A stretch of DNA of 64,000 nucleotides from positions 934,011 through 998,010 of the forward strand of contig VZTI01000601.1 in the NCBI GenBank assembly GCA_013397865.1, written 5' to 3'. A program made the translations under genes and the position numbers. The notes under the pieces were generated by a model. The model worked only from the letters and a program-made list of their open reading frames with translations, searched no databases and was not told where the DNA came from. Positions 13,601 through 27,900 of the stretch are shown here, one piece after another. Numbering within the stretch: the first letter of the stretch is position 1; every line of letters begins with the position of its first letter. This stretch comes from Struthidea cinerea (Eukaryota; Chordata; Aves; Passeriformes; Corcoracidae).

Positions 13601-16600
13601 CTGGATAAAATAGTTGCTTTGGTATTAGATAGTATTTATTTTTACCCATATAGGATTTATTAGGAGAAGTTAAACTCCGAACCTAGTCCTGTCTGCTTCT
13701 GTTCCTTGCTATCCTTGCAGTTCCATTAGTTTTCCTTCTAGTAACTGTGGCTGTTGTGAAAATTTAGGCGATGAGAACTTAGACAGAAAATGTGAAGTGT
13801 TTTTTTATAAAGACTTTACACTTCTGAGGTACCAATGTGTATCTCATCACATGCAATGAGTGAATAGTTGGGTGTGCCAGCAGCATCTCTCAAGCTGTGG
13901 AGCTTTATTTCTTACAAAGTATTCCGGTGGTGCAAGTTGTAGTGGTGTTACAGCAGTTGGCTATGTCTGGGATTTGGTTTCTCTTCATTTTTCTCTTGAT
14001 CAAAAGAGCTTTATACAGCTCCAAGTGCTGATTCGTGCAGTGAACAGCCATGACAGCATGGAACATCTTCAGCTGCAGTTTTAGGTCACCCCTGGATTTT
14101 TAGGGGTGAAAAAGCTTGTCTTTCTCCCCCTTTCTGTGCTTAAAATTAAATCTTCCATTGGGCAATTGACAATCAGAGTTCTTTGTTCAAAGACAAATTC
14201 ATCGTGAATATCCAGTAATTTTTGCGCTTCTGTCAACTCAGTGTTAGAATCTCTCATAAGTAAACTTTTTTGCATCTAAGGTAAGTTGATGGAAATGGTG
14301 TTCCCAAGGAATCTGAGCCAAATTTATTTCTTTCTCCTAAATTTATTCTGTTTGAGGGTAACAAAGAGACAAGTGGCTTATTAACAATTTTATTTCTCTT
14401 TTATCATCTTTCTGCTTTAATTATGTTTAACCGTTTTTGCCTTTTCTTTTGTGCTTGTGCTTACTGCCATCTCACTGGCTAGATTTTCACACCAAGGCCT
14501 TGTGACTTGTTTGCTGATTCCAATGGGGTTTTTTCACCAAAGAAGGTTGGTTTAGTAACTGTAGTGGATTTAAATTTAGAAGAAGTTTAGATGAAGAGCT
14601 TCTTAGCTGTTGGTATCAGAGAATATTGGTAGTGTTAGATTTTGTTTTGATGTTAACAGACTTTGCCAAATAAGCACCTGACCTGTGTAGCCCAAGAAAA
14701 ACCGAAGTTGATTCCGTATCAGTTTCAAAATTTTACTGAAGCAACCTTTTCTGCTTCCTTTGGACATCCTTTGCACTTCTCTTATCAAAGTTTGTGGAGA
14801 CTTGATAAGGACTTTTTTTCTCCAGCTGAAGCCTTTCTTCCTTCTATGGATTGATATTTTGGATAACTAAACAATCTGAGCTGTATTTCGCTGGTACTTT
14901 GTGATGAACAAATCCATTATGGAATAATCTTGATACGCGTGGCAAAACTGCTGGATTAATGCTCACCCTCCACAGCTACAGGAAGGAGCCTGAAAGCAGG
15001 AGCTCAGTTCTTAATTAACTTTTTCTCTTTGTTCCTTCAGACTCCTCATCTCGTAAACCTTAATGAAGATCCACTCATGTCTGAATGTCTGCTGTACTAC
15101 ATCAAAGATGGCATTACAAGGTGAGAGTTGGTGCTGACACACTCTGGAGTTGCCTTCTTTGCTTGCGTAAATCCCCATGCTGGAGACACCATGAGTTTAA
15201 ATAATAATTGTGCCTTGAGCTGTTCAAGTTACAGGTACAAATGAAGCATGAGGTTGCTGTACGTGGAAAAAAGTGCAGAAATGCAATTTCTTTTAAGTTG
15301 ACTTGGTTTTTTAAAAGTAACATGTGCAGTCACTCAGCTTTAAGAAATTGTTATTACACCTGGGCAGTAAAAGAAAGCATGACATCCCCTCTTAAATTTT
15401 TAGTAAAACTAAATGCCTGAGAGATTTTGATGGGTGCAGGATTGAAAACCATAGCAACTGGAATATGGCTGAGTGTCAGCTTAACTATTTAAATAAATTG
15501 TTATTTGTGCCAGTGTACAATTAATGTATTCTGCATTCACAGATATGAGATAAAATTTAATTGCCAGACTTTGAATTAAAAATGGATTTTATTCCAAAAC
15601 TTGTTGTCAAGACAGCTGGAAGGAGAGAGGTGATTTTTATTATTTTTAGAGCACCAAGTTGTGTTTGGTTGCTTAGTTTATATATTCCTGGGGAACAAAT
15701 GGAGGAGAGTGCACAGACAGGGGCTGGCATATGGTACTCTAATGTACGTTCAGCCCTCTGAAAGGAATATCAAATTGTAGAGAATTCAGCACAGAATGAT
15801 GACTAGAATAGCTTAGGGCTTAAGAAGTCATTATAAGTTTTGAGCCTGGCTCATTGACATCAGAAATGTGTAAAGTAATACGCAGAGCAAGTTCATAAAC
15901 ATTAGGATTGGAAATTAAGTTGTCTGTACCTAGAATTGCTCGAACACGGGTTTGAAATGGACATACATCTTCGTGCTCCAGGGGTACAGCCAACCTCTCA
16001 CTGTTGGGATGCTGGATGAAACTGCTTGTGGCATCAAATTATTCAGCAAGAGCCTCCTGAGCCATTTGTGCTCCTTTGTTCAAGTGCAGACGGTGATTAT
16101 TGGGAGGGATGATTTCTGTCTGCCAGCTGAAACGCACCAGTGGAAGTTCTTGTCAGGTTTTTTCCCCCCTCTGCATCCGTTTCTAAAAGGAGAAGGGATT
16201 CGCAAGAGGGAAGGAATTGCATTTAAGTCGGAGGTACTTAACATTTCAGTTCCCCAAGTGACATGTTTTAAGGGAGAGAAAAATTTTCTTTTGCAAAGCT
16301 GTCAGCCTCCAATTCATGGCAGAACAGGGAGGTTTTCTGCAGTGTAGAATTAAGCACTGGTTCAAACCTTTGCATTTCAAGGATAGTCTTAATAGTTCAG
16401 ACTTTTTCCTGGCTATTTGTGGACTGTATTCCAATGCAGAGTTGTAGAAGGTGTCTGATCTGCTCTTGAAAAATCTTTTGTTGGACCCAGGGTTGGCCAA
16501 GCTGACGCTGAGCGGAGGCAAGACATTGTATTGAGTGGGGCTCATATCAAGGAAGAGCACTGCATCTTCCGAAGTGAGAGGAACAACAACGGTGAAGGTA

Positions 16601-19600
16601 AAAATCTACTTCTCCTACCAAGGCATTGCTGAATCCTTCACTTTCTATCACTTTGATAGCTGGCCAGGGAATCCTGTGATTTGAAAGTTTTCTGACCTCA
16701 AGGAAAGGATCAGTTTTGACTTGTTTTCTTGAGTCTTCGGGAAAGAAAATAAAATTTGTTTATGTGATAATAGCTTCAAATTGCAGACTGCAGCCAGTAT
16801 AACAGGTAAATTCTGACCCTGGTTAACAATAAACATGAAGAAAAAGTAGTTTCCAACTGCAGTATGTGGAGAAGTCAGCAGGGTCCTCGTGGATTTTTAC
16901 TTTTAAGCAACATGACATCCAGGGGTGATTCCCTTCTTTGGTGTTAGTATGAACATAAGCAGAAAATGAGAAGCCTCTGGGGCTTGCACGCTTCTGTTCC
17001 TCTACAGGACTCTCCAAAGTCTCACTCATCAATGTTTTCTTTGTAGTTATTGTTACTTTGGAGCCTTGTGAACGATCAGAAACCTACGTGAATGGCAAGA
17101 GGGTTGTGCAGCCTGTGCAGTTGCGCTCAGGTAAGAAATATTACCATAGATTTTTTTGTAGACTCTCTATATGTGACATTTACATCATATATAGGGAATG
17201 CCGGGTGCTCTTTAGGGACAGTGTTGCCTTTCTGGAGTGTAGCTTTTAAAGAGAAGTTGGTACCATTTTTCTGTCAGCTGCAGTTTTTCTTTCATCCTTT
17301 GCTGCACTAGATCTAAGTGTACTTAAATATTCACTGCCACGCAGCACCCTACTTGTCCTGCTGCTCAGCCTGGGATTATTCAAATACCTTCTTGCCCAGG
17401 CCTATTGCCCTTGGCAGTCTCAGTGGGACAGAGCAGACTGACTGCCAGTTGCTGATGGAAAATTCCCAGTTTTGTGGCAAAGCTAAGATACGACCCTCTG
17501 CAGGAGTACAGCAGCTTCTCTTTGCTCTCGTTAGATTTCCCACTCAGTCCCCTACATTCCCTTAGAAAGGCATGAGGGGAAAGAATTAGAGAGAAATACT
17601 CCCCTAAATTGTGGGGTTTAATCTGTATCTTTCAAACTATGATGCTTTCTGCGTCCCTCCCCCATTTTTCTACTGGTAAAAAACACCTAAAGCCAAGCAA
17701 ACAAAACCTACTTCTGAGTTCTTTGTACCATGTTGTAGGTGAGTATTATCATGGAATCAAGTGCAGCTGACTTCAGTACAACAAAACAAAAGAACAGTTT
17801 TTGCTGTTGTGTACCCGTATATGGTTCATATTGAATACCATGACTTGACAGTTTAGTAATTATTTCCTGTTTTTAGAAGTACATTTTTTCTGCTTTTCTT
17901 TTGCATCTAGACAATTGAGTTACTGGAAGAATGCAGACTTGGTCTCTGACATCTTTAAGAGTCTCTAATTTAGTAATGTATTGATAAGGACAATTTTGGT
18001 TACTTTGGAGATCTATTTACTAGAACGCCTGGTTAAAATTTCAACTCCATTTCAGCTCTCTGGAAGAGCAGAGGCATTTCACTCTCTTCTGACATGCACA
18101 TGTCTCAGGCTTTGTGGACATCTGATAACTCTAGGATTTAGCCAGAAGACTTAGCAGTATTAGATTTTTTTTCAGCTCTTTTGACATTAGTGTAAAAGAA
18201 GTTGTAAAATTCTTCCCTAGATCCCACTGAATAGTGGGATAAAATAAAATCAATACATGTAAACCACATTTTAACGAAGAGTAAGCACCATGTGTTCCAG
18301 TGTTTGAAGTCAGGCTTGTCTAAGCTGAAAATTCTGCTGAACTGCTGAAGTGGCTTTTGCCTCTGTTTTGGCAGTGTCAGAGGAAGGGAATGGGAGTTAG
18401 TGATGTGTTTGATTTACTGCAACTGTTGGTCTCTCTGTCAGGTTTGTCCTTTAATTTTTTTATAAATTCTGCTGGGATATTAGATTGGACACCTGAGGGT
18501 GCACTGTGACTGTTCTGTACAACACAGGCACTCTCATTTCTTGTCACCAACTTCCCTTGAATGTGCACAGAAATCCTTATAGGGCAATTTTTTCTTAAGG
18601 TGTCACCTGCAGGATAAATGGGACAAATGATAATGCTTATCAGTGGTTTGGAATCCTTGCCTGAAAGAGTTAAACCTCTGTTCCTATTTCTAGGAAATCG
18701 TATCATCATGGGTAAAAATCATGTCTTCAGATTCAACCACCCAGAGCAAGCACGAGCAGAAAGAGAGAAAACACCGTCAGCTGAGACTCCCTCAGAGCCA
18801 GTTGACTGGACATTTGCTCAGAGGGAGCTTCTGGAAAAGCAGGGCATTGACATGAAACAGGAGATGGAGAAAAGGTAATAAAATAACTCAAAATTTCTAC
18901 CTGAAACAAGGAAGAGTCAGCAGTAGGTTACTGGGTTCTGCCACACAGCATCTCTGCTACCCCTTGTGGAAGTTCAGAAAGCTTCCTCCTTATTTTACTG
19001 TAGTGTTTCAGTGCTCCAACTCCTTTACAGATCACTTGTAAGCACCTGCCACTAACGCTGCAGACCTTTTGGTAAGGGCTGAAATGCAGCTTGCAGGAAC
19101 TTGAGTAAACAGAGAACAGTTCCTTTTAAGGGCAACGACTTTTACTCTTGTAACTGTAGTTCAGGGGACTGTGCATGTAGAGTAACACCAACATGAAACT
19201 AATGACCTCTGACTACTTCTGTTCTTCTGTTCGTCTTCAGATTACAAGAAATGGAGATTTTGTATAAGAAAGAGAAGGAGGAAGCTGATCTCTTGTTAGA
19301 GCAGCAAAGACTGGTATGTGTCCTTACCTCCGATTAACTTTGGCAAACAATAATTCCTGTCCTTGCTTATCTGAAAGTTTAGGAAACCTGCTTGGGTTGT
19401 CTGCACAATGCAGTTCTCCCTTTGCTTTCAAATTCTTTGTGTCTACAGTGAATTATTAGCAGTGTGTCTGAGCTCCTTCAGGTTAATTCCGAGATTGTGA
19501 TTGACAGTGAAGAGGCTTTAATCAATTCTTGTTGGGATAGATCAGATTTCTTGCAAGTTAACCTGAAAGAAGGGCATTTTTGTGCTCTGTGTTTTTTGAA

Positions 19601-22600
19601 GTTCCTTTTCAATAGCCTAAACAGCTACTCCTTGGGATGTTTGCCTTTATTTTTATCTTGGATCACCAGAACGTACTAATTTCGTGCTGCCAAAGAGATT
19701 CCTAGAACACTGATACACTAGGTTTATTTTTTGAATGATGTCTGAAAATGTTGCTGCATTGTGCATGTTTTAACCCTTCTCCCTCCCCTGCATGGAGTTC
19801 CTTGTGAGGGTCTTAGTGGTACGGAAGCCAATGGTGGGGTTCTGAGTAGGGAGCAGTGTGTTCACTCGTTCAGAGCACGGGGAATTCCACCACTCCACAT
19901 ATTTCTCAAATAGGAAGTCTGATAAATTAAGTCTGATATAGGAAGACTTAAGTCTTCTCACAACAAGTATCTCTGAAGTGCATTACAAATAGAAATGGAT
20001 GCAGTCTTCAAGCACCCTGTGAACTTGAAAAACAAGGCCAAACCCAGGAATGAAATCTAGATTTCCCTAAGAAACCTGAGTCTCCTGATTCTGCTTTAGC
20101 TGGTTGTCTTTAGCCAGAACACAAATGTAGTTGTGCCAGAATTCTGATAAAAATTTCAAACTCATGATTCATGTTTGTAGTATGAGATGGAGACCACTGA
20201 AAACTGTGGGTTAAATGCATGCTGGACTTTGAACTGTAAAGCTCTTGCTCTTCTCCCCAAGCCAGAATGGAGCAAAGTACTGTGGCTTCCATTGGAAGAA
20301 GCTGCATAATTTTTTTTTTTAAATTTCTATTGCACACTTAGAGACTTCTGCATCTCTAATTATTCCATCACAAGGGGCTAATTTCTTGGATGGAGAGGAG
20401 TGGCTGCAGACTTTGACCAAGGCAACCCTTAGTTCAGAAAAAATGTTTAAGTGTGACTGATGTAATGTTTCATTTCTAGAATTTTATAGTTAAAATTTGG
20501 GTAGCGAAAAAACAGTACAGTAAAAATGTGAAAATAAAAATAGTTTGAGTATTGAGTAACTGTTGGCAGTGTGCCAAATGAGATGCAAGTAATGGAATTC
20601 CCTCTCTTAAATTTTAGTTGACAGGCACAAGCTAAGCTGTTGTATGAATTAAAGAAGTGAAATTGGCTGTCTGGGAAGCTGCTTCCAATAGGACTGCATT
20701 TATAAAGTGTTGTGAAGGGAATTTGTTTCCCCAAATACTTCAGATTAAGGGAAAATTCTTCAGAGAGTGGATTGGTTAATATCATGATAAAGATGCTGGT
20801 TTCTTCAAGTTTGTTTTGTTGTTGCTGGTTTCAGTTAGTGGACAAAGGTGCAATACTACCCTACATGCCTCAGCAATTCCTGAAGGATACCTTTCCTAGT
20901 TGTAAGGGATCGTATTAAATGAGATCCTTGGTCAGTGAGCAGTATCCTGCTTATCACAGTGCTCAGTAAGAATATTTCAGGTGACAGCAAAACTTGTTGA
21001 CACAGCTCATGGTTTCTGTGTTGCTGTATGCAGAGCCTGGAATGGACAGGATTAGTGCATCCATACAGCCGTAGTCGAATAATGAGTGGGAAAGCTGGGA
21101 GTGCATTTCAGCTTGTGTATTTACACAAGTAAATAAGTATTTACAAGTATTTACATTGCTGCCATATCCAGCTGCAGTGTCAGGTTCTCTAACTTAGTGC
21201 TGTGTAAGACTGATATTGAGATATAAATGTTCTTCTTGGTCTAAACTGGAGTATAATCTCAGATACAAGAAGCTAGCTAATCCTGTTTACCAGATTGTTT
21301 TGGTTTTACGCTGAGATTCCAACCAATTTGGGTGTTTATTTGTTAGATGTGCTGTACAAAAAAATAAACAACAGCTTTTGTTCCCCAAAATTACCAACTA
21401 AAACATCTTTGCCTTGATAGTATTACTAGGGAATAGAAGTAGTTGATCTCCATTTTACAAATTGAATGTGAAAATGTGTTTCATAGAGCTAAAATGGCCT
21501 TCCTGGCTTTCTTGGTCATAATGCCTCTGCAGTGACCAGTTGATATTGGAATGTGGGTGTATAGCTGTACGAATTGGTCTGGGTAACCTCTGAGTGCACA
21601 CAGGGCAATGACTCAGTGTCTCTTCATCAGCTTTTGATACCAAGACATGCTTTACCCATAAGTAGTTCTGTGGTAGTTTTGTAACTGTCAGAATCCTGTG
21701 CAACTTGTGACTTAATGTTGGAGTAGTTCATGTTCTGCCTTCCTGGTTGTGTCCCTGAGTGGCCCGACTGCACAGGGACTTCCTCCAGGGAACCCTTGGT
21801 TTCCACTGCAACCTGCAGTTTGGTAAGTTGCTGCTTCCTTAGGCCACAAATTTTGTCACCTGTAAACTCACAAAGAGTTTATATTCTGTTTCTAAACCAG
21901 TGTTTTTCTTATATTTTGACCTAAACTAGAAGTTGATTTTCTAACACTGTTCTTAAAACTACATTAAGTCACAAGAAGCTCAAATAATGTGAATCTTGAC
22001 CACAGGGCAGAACAGTGTTTCCTTTACCCCCTTTCATAATTGTCCCCCCAAATTATGTTGTATTCCCCATTCTTCGTGGTTATCTACCCGAAGTCTAAAC
22101 TCTAGGAACCTCTGGTGCTGACTCAGTGACCTGGGTTTCCTTTGGTTTTAGAGTAAGTGGCTGTTATTGTTCCTGGTTTCTCATGTATTATAAATCTCCA
22201 TGTGAAAAACAGGGATTTTAGTTAGAGGTGCATTAGACACTGACAGCTGTGTTGAAGATGTTTGGATCACATTAGTACATAGGACTTTTTGCTTGTTAAA
22301 GAGATGTCTTAATAATCCTTTAAAGAAAAGTGGTCTGATTTTAATTCCTGGTTGCAGTAAGCGATGATGGATATCCTTAACTTGTGGCGGCAGTTTATCT
22401 GAACAGACATTCCTAGCATATGGAAATCTGAAGCACTGCTCATTAAAAATCATTTAGCAAAAGGTGGAAAACTTTTAATGAAGAAGCAAAACGCATAATG
22501 CTTAGCAAGTGTGTGGAAGCTCCAGGCTCTAGGGTTTGAGACGAAGACAAATCAAGGATATCAAGTAGAGAATTCATATTAAAACAATTAAAACCAGAAA

Positions 22601-24956
22601 GTCATTACTCTGCATTCTGCTGAAACTCATTCTTCGGACAGACAAGACTGATAATGGGGTTTTTTCTAAGCAACAAGGTGTCAAATGGAAAAAAAAAAAA
22701 AACAAGCAAACAAGCCACAACCCACCTCTGAAACTCTGATTCTGGATATCCTTTTAGCTTGTAGCAAGTCTTGGGAGTATGAACCACTGTCTTCATCTGT
22801 CTTAGTGGCACTTACAGTCCTTTTAACATTGAACCTTTCGGCTGCTTCTGTTTCATTTTTTCTTATCGTCTAACACTTCTCTGGCTGCTATTGTAGTGAA
22901 GTGGATTCTAAACTTGAGCATCCCTGCAACCACGTGCAACGTTACTAACCAGTGTTAACCCGACTTACTCTGGCTGCTCATGACATCTTCTATGATGGCT
23001 GTTGTGCTCACCTTCCTGGGGAGGATTTGCTGAAAGAAGCAACAGCAGTCACCAAGGCAAATGTGTGTGGCGGGGATTTGCATGTCTTTGTAGCATGTGT
23101 GAAGTGCAGTTTACACTTGGTTTTAAGATTTTAAAATCAGGAACTTGGTTTTAGTTGGCCTTTTTAAAGATTTTGGAAGGGTTTGGGAGGGAAGAGTTTA
23201 GATTATCAGCTATTTTGAGATGACAAGACTTTTAAATATAATGTTAATCTTTATTTAGTGAAGAGCTCCAATTTTGACAGTCCATGACTCTTGAAGATAC
23301 ATTTTAGTGCCCTAACACTCAGTCTTCAGGGACTTCCTTATCACTTGTTCTATTTTGATTTTTGATTTCGTTTTCTTTGCCTGCTACTTCTTGTTTAGCT
23401 TTTCCATTTTCTTACAATTTTAATTTTGGTTATTTTGGGGCCACTTCTTGATTTTTGTTTTTCCAAAGGATGCAGACTCTGATAGTGGGGATGATTCGGA
23501 CAAGAGATCGTGTGAGGAGAGTTGGAGACTGATCACTTCCCTGAGAGAGAAGCTGCCCCCCAGCAAGCTCCAAACCATTGTAAAAAAGTGTGGCCTCCCC
23601 AGCAGTGGGAAGAAACGAGAACCTATTAAAATGTACCAGATCCCCCAACGCCGACGCCTTAGCAAAGACTCCAAATGGGTCACCATCTCAGACCTAAAGA
23701 TTCAGGCTGTGAAGGAGATATGCTATGAGGTAGCACTCAATGACTTCAGGCACAGTAGGCAGGAGATTGAGGCTCTGGCCATTGTTAAAATGAAAGAGCT
23801 TTGTGCCATGTATGGGAAAAAAGACCCAAATGAGCGTGAATCGTGGCGAGCTGTTGCTCGTGATGTCTGGGATACAGTAGGAGTTGGAGATGAAAAGATT
23901 GAAGATGTAATGGCCAATGGTAAAGGAATAACTGATGTGGATGACCTAAAGGTGCATATAGACAAATTGGAAGATATTTTGCAAGAAGTGAAGAAGCAGA
24001 ACAACATGAAGGATGAAGAGATCAAAGTTCTCAGAAATAAAATGCTAAAAATGGAGAAGGTTTTACCCCTGATAGGGTCTCCAGACAAATCTCAGTCAAC
24101 TGTAGCTAATGCTAAGTCTCCAAACTCTGCCAGTGCAGTGGATGTGGATAAGAAGCCCACAGATGAGGCAAAGAGAAGTGAGAATGATGATCTTGCTAAG
24201 GAGGAGCGTGTGTCTCAGTTAATGGCAGGTGATCCAGCTTTCAGACGTGGGCGTTTACGTTGGATGAGGCAAGAACAGATTCGATTTAAAAATCTGCAGC
24301 AGCAGGAAATAGCAAAACAGCTTCGTCGACAGAATATGCCTCACCGGTTTATTCCACCTGAAAATCGCAAACCCCGGTTTCCTTTCAAAAGCAATCCCAA
24401 ACACAGGAACTCGTGGAGTCCAGGCACCCATATCATTATCACCGAGGATGAAGTTATTGAGGTTAGAATTCCGAAAGAAGATGATAAGAACAAAGATGAA
24501 GGCAAAGAGAAAGAAAGTAAAGCCGCTTCTAAAGATGCGCAGCAGCTGTGGAATCTTTATGGCCCGCAGAGGAGTCAAGATAATATCCAGATTAACAGGC
24601 AGCAGTTGGGCACGCCGCCGCAGCCCAGCAGCCAGCAGCAGCAGCCGGCGCCCCAGCTGCGCTGGAGGAGCAATTCCCTCAATAACGGCTCCCAGAAAAG
24701 CCTGCGGCGCCAGGCGTCGGGCTCGTCGGAGTCGCTGCACTCGCCGGGCGCGCAGCAGACCCCGGAGCTGCAGAGCTTCCAGCAGAAACGCCACATCCAC
24801 CAGCACCGCCAGCCCTACGGCCACGGCAGCGCCGAGGGCACCCCCCCAAAACAGACGGACCGGCCCAACCACCACAGCCAGTTTGTGACGCCCCCGCGCA
24901 TGAGGCGCCAGTTCTCAGCTCCCAACCTCAAAGCGGGCAGAGAAACCACAGTATGA
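1567..24956 (+). CDS. KIF1B: KIF1B, alpha isoform (short, alternative last exon), partial at 5' end
   Basis: The short transcript shares all exons to 19241-19313 and then splices into the large terminal exon 23469-24956. Both isoforms leave the shared part after Leu705 in phase 0, so the choice of last exon simply swaps the tail. The expected protein is about 1,200 aa with all optional segments included, which fits the mammalian alpha form once the 6- and 40-residue inserts are counted. The tail lacks the PH domain and ends in ETTV. In mammals alpha is associated with mitochondria and PDZ scaffold proteins. The tail identity is a strong match to what I know of KIF1B-alpha; cargo is known from the family, not seen here. 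Confidence 0.93.
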
Positions 24957-27900
24957 GCAGTGCCCAGGGCAGGCTGGGCGAGGAGGGCACGGGGGCAGTC
25001 CTGGCTGATGGCTGAGGAGCAGCCAGGATTGGCCTCGCCTGGGGCTCGGGTTTGCTTTGGCCAGGTAGAACTCGAGAAGCCTGACACACAAACACCAGGT
25101 ACCGGCCCTGCGGCCCGGGCTCTTTGCATGTGACTTTCCTTGCAGTTTTAACAGCATCCCTTGGAAGAATATTCTGAAAAATTGTAAGAACTTTTTTCAT
25201 AGACTAGAGGACTTGGAGGGAGGGAGGTGGAGGGGAGAACTTCCCACTAGCTCATTTACCAAGTTTTTTGTGTGTGTGTGTGTCTTGAAGTATTTTTCTA
25301 ATGCTGAAAATATTGTCTGGAACTTACCAAGTGCTACCTTCCTCCTGTGTTTTATGTAGACAATCAAAAGAGGAATTTAGTTTCTAGCATTGAATGTTTC
25401 TTGTGACCTTCTTAGCAATAAGGAAACTGACCATCTGTTTTTAAATGGATCTGGTTCTTCAGAACAATATTTTCCACTCTTAACTCAATTTTTAATAGTA
25501 ATAATAATAATAACAATCTATAAACCAAAAGTTGTTGGCTGACAAGGTATGTGTCGCTTTTTTATAAAGAAATTAAGAAGAGCTACTGGGTCACACTCCC
25601 TGAGTAGATGTCTCTTCTTCTGCTTAAGTTCATAATTATTGGTATGAAATTGCTGTGACAGTTAAACCAGCCTGAATGGAATTTTATGTCAGAATATCTA
25701 TATAATGCTGAAGCAATTCTTTGGAAATAAGCTTTTTCTAATTCCCATTGTATCTCTAAATATAATAGTTTTTAATTATTATACTGAGATTGTGGAAAGG
25801 AACTAGGATTTTTCAACACTCTGGTGCACTCAAAAAGCTAATTCTTTTATTTTATGTTTTCATCTTTCTCGGGCATGAGTCTGGGAGATGTTCTTGAAAT
25901 AGTTACTCTTAGGAAGATTTATAAATCACTACTTTGTATTGGCTGAATTCTCCTGTGGGATGGGAGAATTGAACTGTTTCATCTTAATGTGATACCTCAT
26001 GTTAGTGCCTCTGGTCTTGGATTAAACTTGAATTCAAGACTCGTTTAATAAAGGAGAAGGTTGCTTTGAGAAGAAAATAAGATTCATTTTCCTTCTCCTC
26101 ACACTCAAAATGCAAGTTAAAATCTTTCATATCTATTTTGCTCTGAAGGGGTTTGTATTTGCAGGTGATTTGCTGTAACACAAAGGCTTGCAATTCCTGC
26201 TTCAGATTGTTTCAAGCAAATTACTGAAAAACTAGTGATTAAGGAATAGTCTTTAGGGTGTTGTCTCAGTTGGAGAATCCCCATCTTAAAGATACAGGGT
26301 TTTATTTCTGAGTTTCCAAAAGTGCAAGACAAAGTTGCTCTTACTTTTGAAAATCTGTGGCCTTAACTGCAAGCCAATAGAAATATTTGAGGACTTATTT
26401 TGCTTTTAAATTTAACTTGAATAAAATTTTAAAAACAAAATTGGCCACTGTACCACATTTGGTAAGGTAGGTGCACTTTGCAGTGTATTTGTGCTGTTTT
26501 GCACAAGTATCCTGAATTTACTTGAGGTTGCTTATTTTTTTATAAAATATAAGCCCTACTGGTAATTGTTACTTGTGTGTGGCTCAGCATAGCTGTAGGT
26601 GAGTGGCAAGTGCCTTAAGCTTATTTTCCATATTTTTTTTTTTTGTCCTATCCTACTTTTCCCCTGCCTCAGCTGGGCACGTTGTAGGTGCTGTTGCAAC
26701 ACACGCACCATTTACGTATCAGTTAATCAAGTGTCAGCTCTTAATTGTCGTCTCATGTATCACCGATGGGATAGTGGCCTCTGCTGTAGGAGATACAAAG
26801 TCAGTCCTCCAGCTCCTAAAAGAACAAATTGGTCTGATCACTTGGGAGTTTTACTTTATGGCACGTTTAATTTTGTGTTCAGATCTGGCTTTGTAACTTG
26901 CATTTGTCTCATGCTGTGGCCTACTTGAACAAAGGAAATAAAGTATCATTTCCAAAAATGTCTTGATTCTTAAAGAGAAGAAGGCTTGTAGATGAGCAAC
27001 ACTTTCTTGGAGCTTGAGTCTGAATTGCAAAATGAGTTTTGGGCTACAAGTAATGTTTTGCTGTTGTCTTTATTTTAGAACCCTGTTTCAGTAGTGCATT
27101 GCACTTTGGTTTTGTGCATGTCAAGCATAACGAGTTCTTATATATCCTCAAAAAGGGCTTGGACTCTGTTAAAAATGCATGCTTGGGAAAACCCTCTCAA
27201 TTCCGTAGGAATACGTGAGCCAAACAGAGTTAGTCTGCACGGGATAGGTCATTAGGGGAAGACTGAATTAATTCCATCTCATGTCCTGTGTTTGGAGGGT
27301 TGTGCTGCCTGTATGAAATCACCACGTGATTGAGCATGGAGTAATTCTGAGGTCCATGGAACTATGTGTACTGACACGAGACTAAAAACTCCTGCTACTT
27401 GATATCTTAATGCTAAACACTAAAATGTTTGTGCAAATTCCGTCAGCTTAAAACTCTGAGAGGGACTCTGTAAATGCCTGGGCGGTGCTGGTGAGCAATA
27501 GGTTTGGCATCAGTCTGTCTTACCCCAGTTTTAGTGCAGCACTAGAAGAACAACCCTGCCTATTCTGCTGTGTGATTTGACGAAACAGAAAAAGGACAGT
27601 CAGTGTCAGAATGGAGTCTGACATGAATGAATGAATGAAGTCTGCTTCAAGGAAGCAGCTTTTTTCCTGATTTTTAGGAGGATATTTAAGAATTTGATAG
27701 TAATTGCAGTGCAGTGCTTCATCTGATAAGGGAAGCAGTGTGAGAGCTGTGGATCTCCTTGCACTATTCGGAAGTACACACAACTCTCCAAATCCTCTGT
27801 TAATGGAGTTAATGAACAGTGAGCTTCCATAGATGTCTGTGTGAAAAGGCTTTCAGGTTAATGGAAATGTGGCATCCATGGTGGAAGTGCTCTTTTACTA

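Larger units (their letters stand above)
24957..26960 (+). other. KIF1B: KIF1B-alpha 3' UTR (end inferred)
   Basis: Non-coding sequence after the alpha stop. AATAAA hexamers occur at 26047-26052, 26420-26425 and 26937-26942. The last is followed within about 20 bases by a GT-rich stretch (aatgtcttg), so it is my preferred cleavage signal. Later hexamers at 28419-28424, 29082-29087 and 29532-29537 could give longer forms. Confidence 0.6.

Noticed and set aside
14660..14854. Open frame after an AG at 14658-14659, ending FFSPAEAFLPSMD and stop
   Set aside because: Starts in the right phase but has no in-phase donor and no poly(A) signal for a terminal exon; resemblance to the FSPKK motif is slight.
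15952..16347. 131-codon plus-strand open frame in an intron
   Set aside because: No splice sites at its ends, no family resemblance and ordinary intron composition.
20835..20901. Acceptor-donor pair with open frame (LVDKGAILPYMPQQF)
   Set aside because: 67 bases long, so inclusion would shift frame relative to both the alpha and beta exons.
24255..24875. 206-codon minus-strand open frame
   Set aside because: Antisense shadow of the GC-rich, well conserved KIF1B-alpha coding exon.
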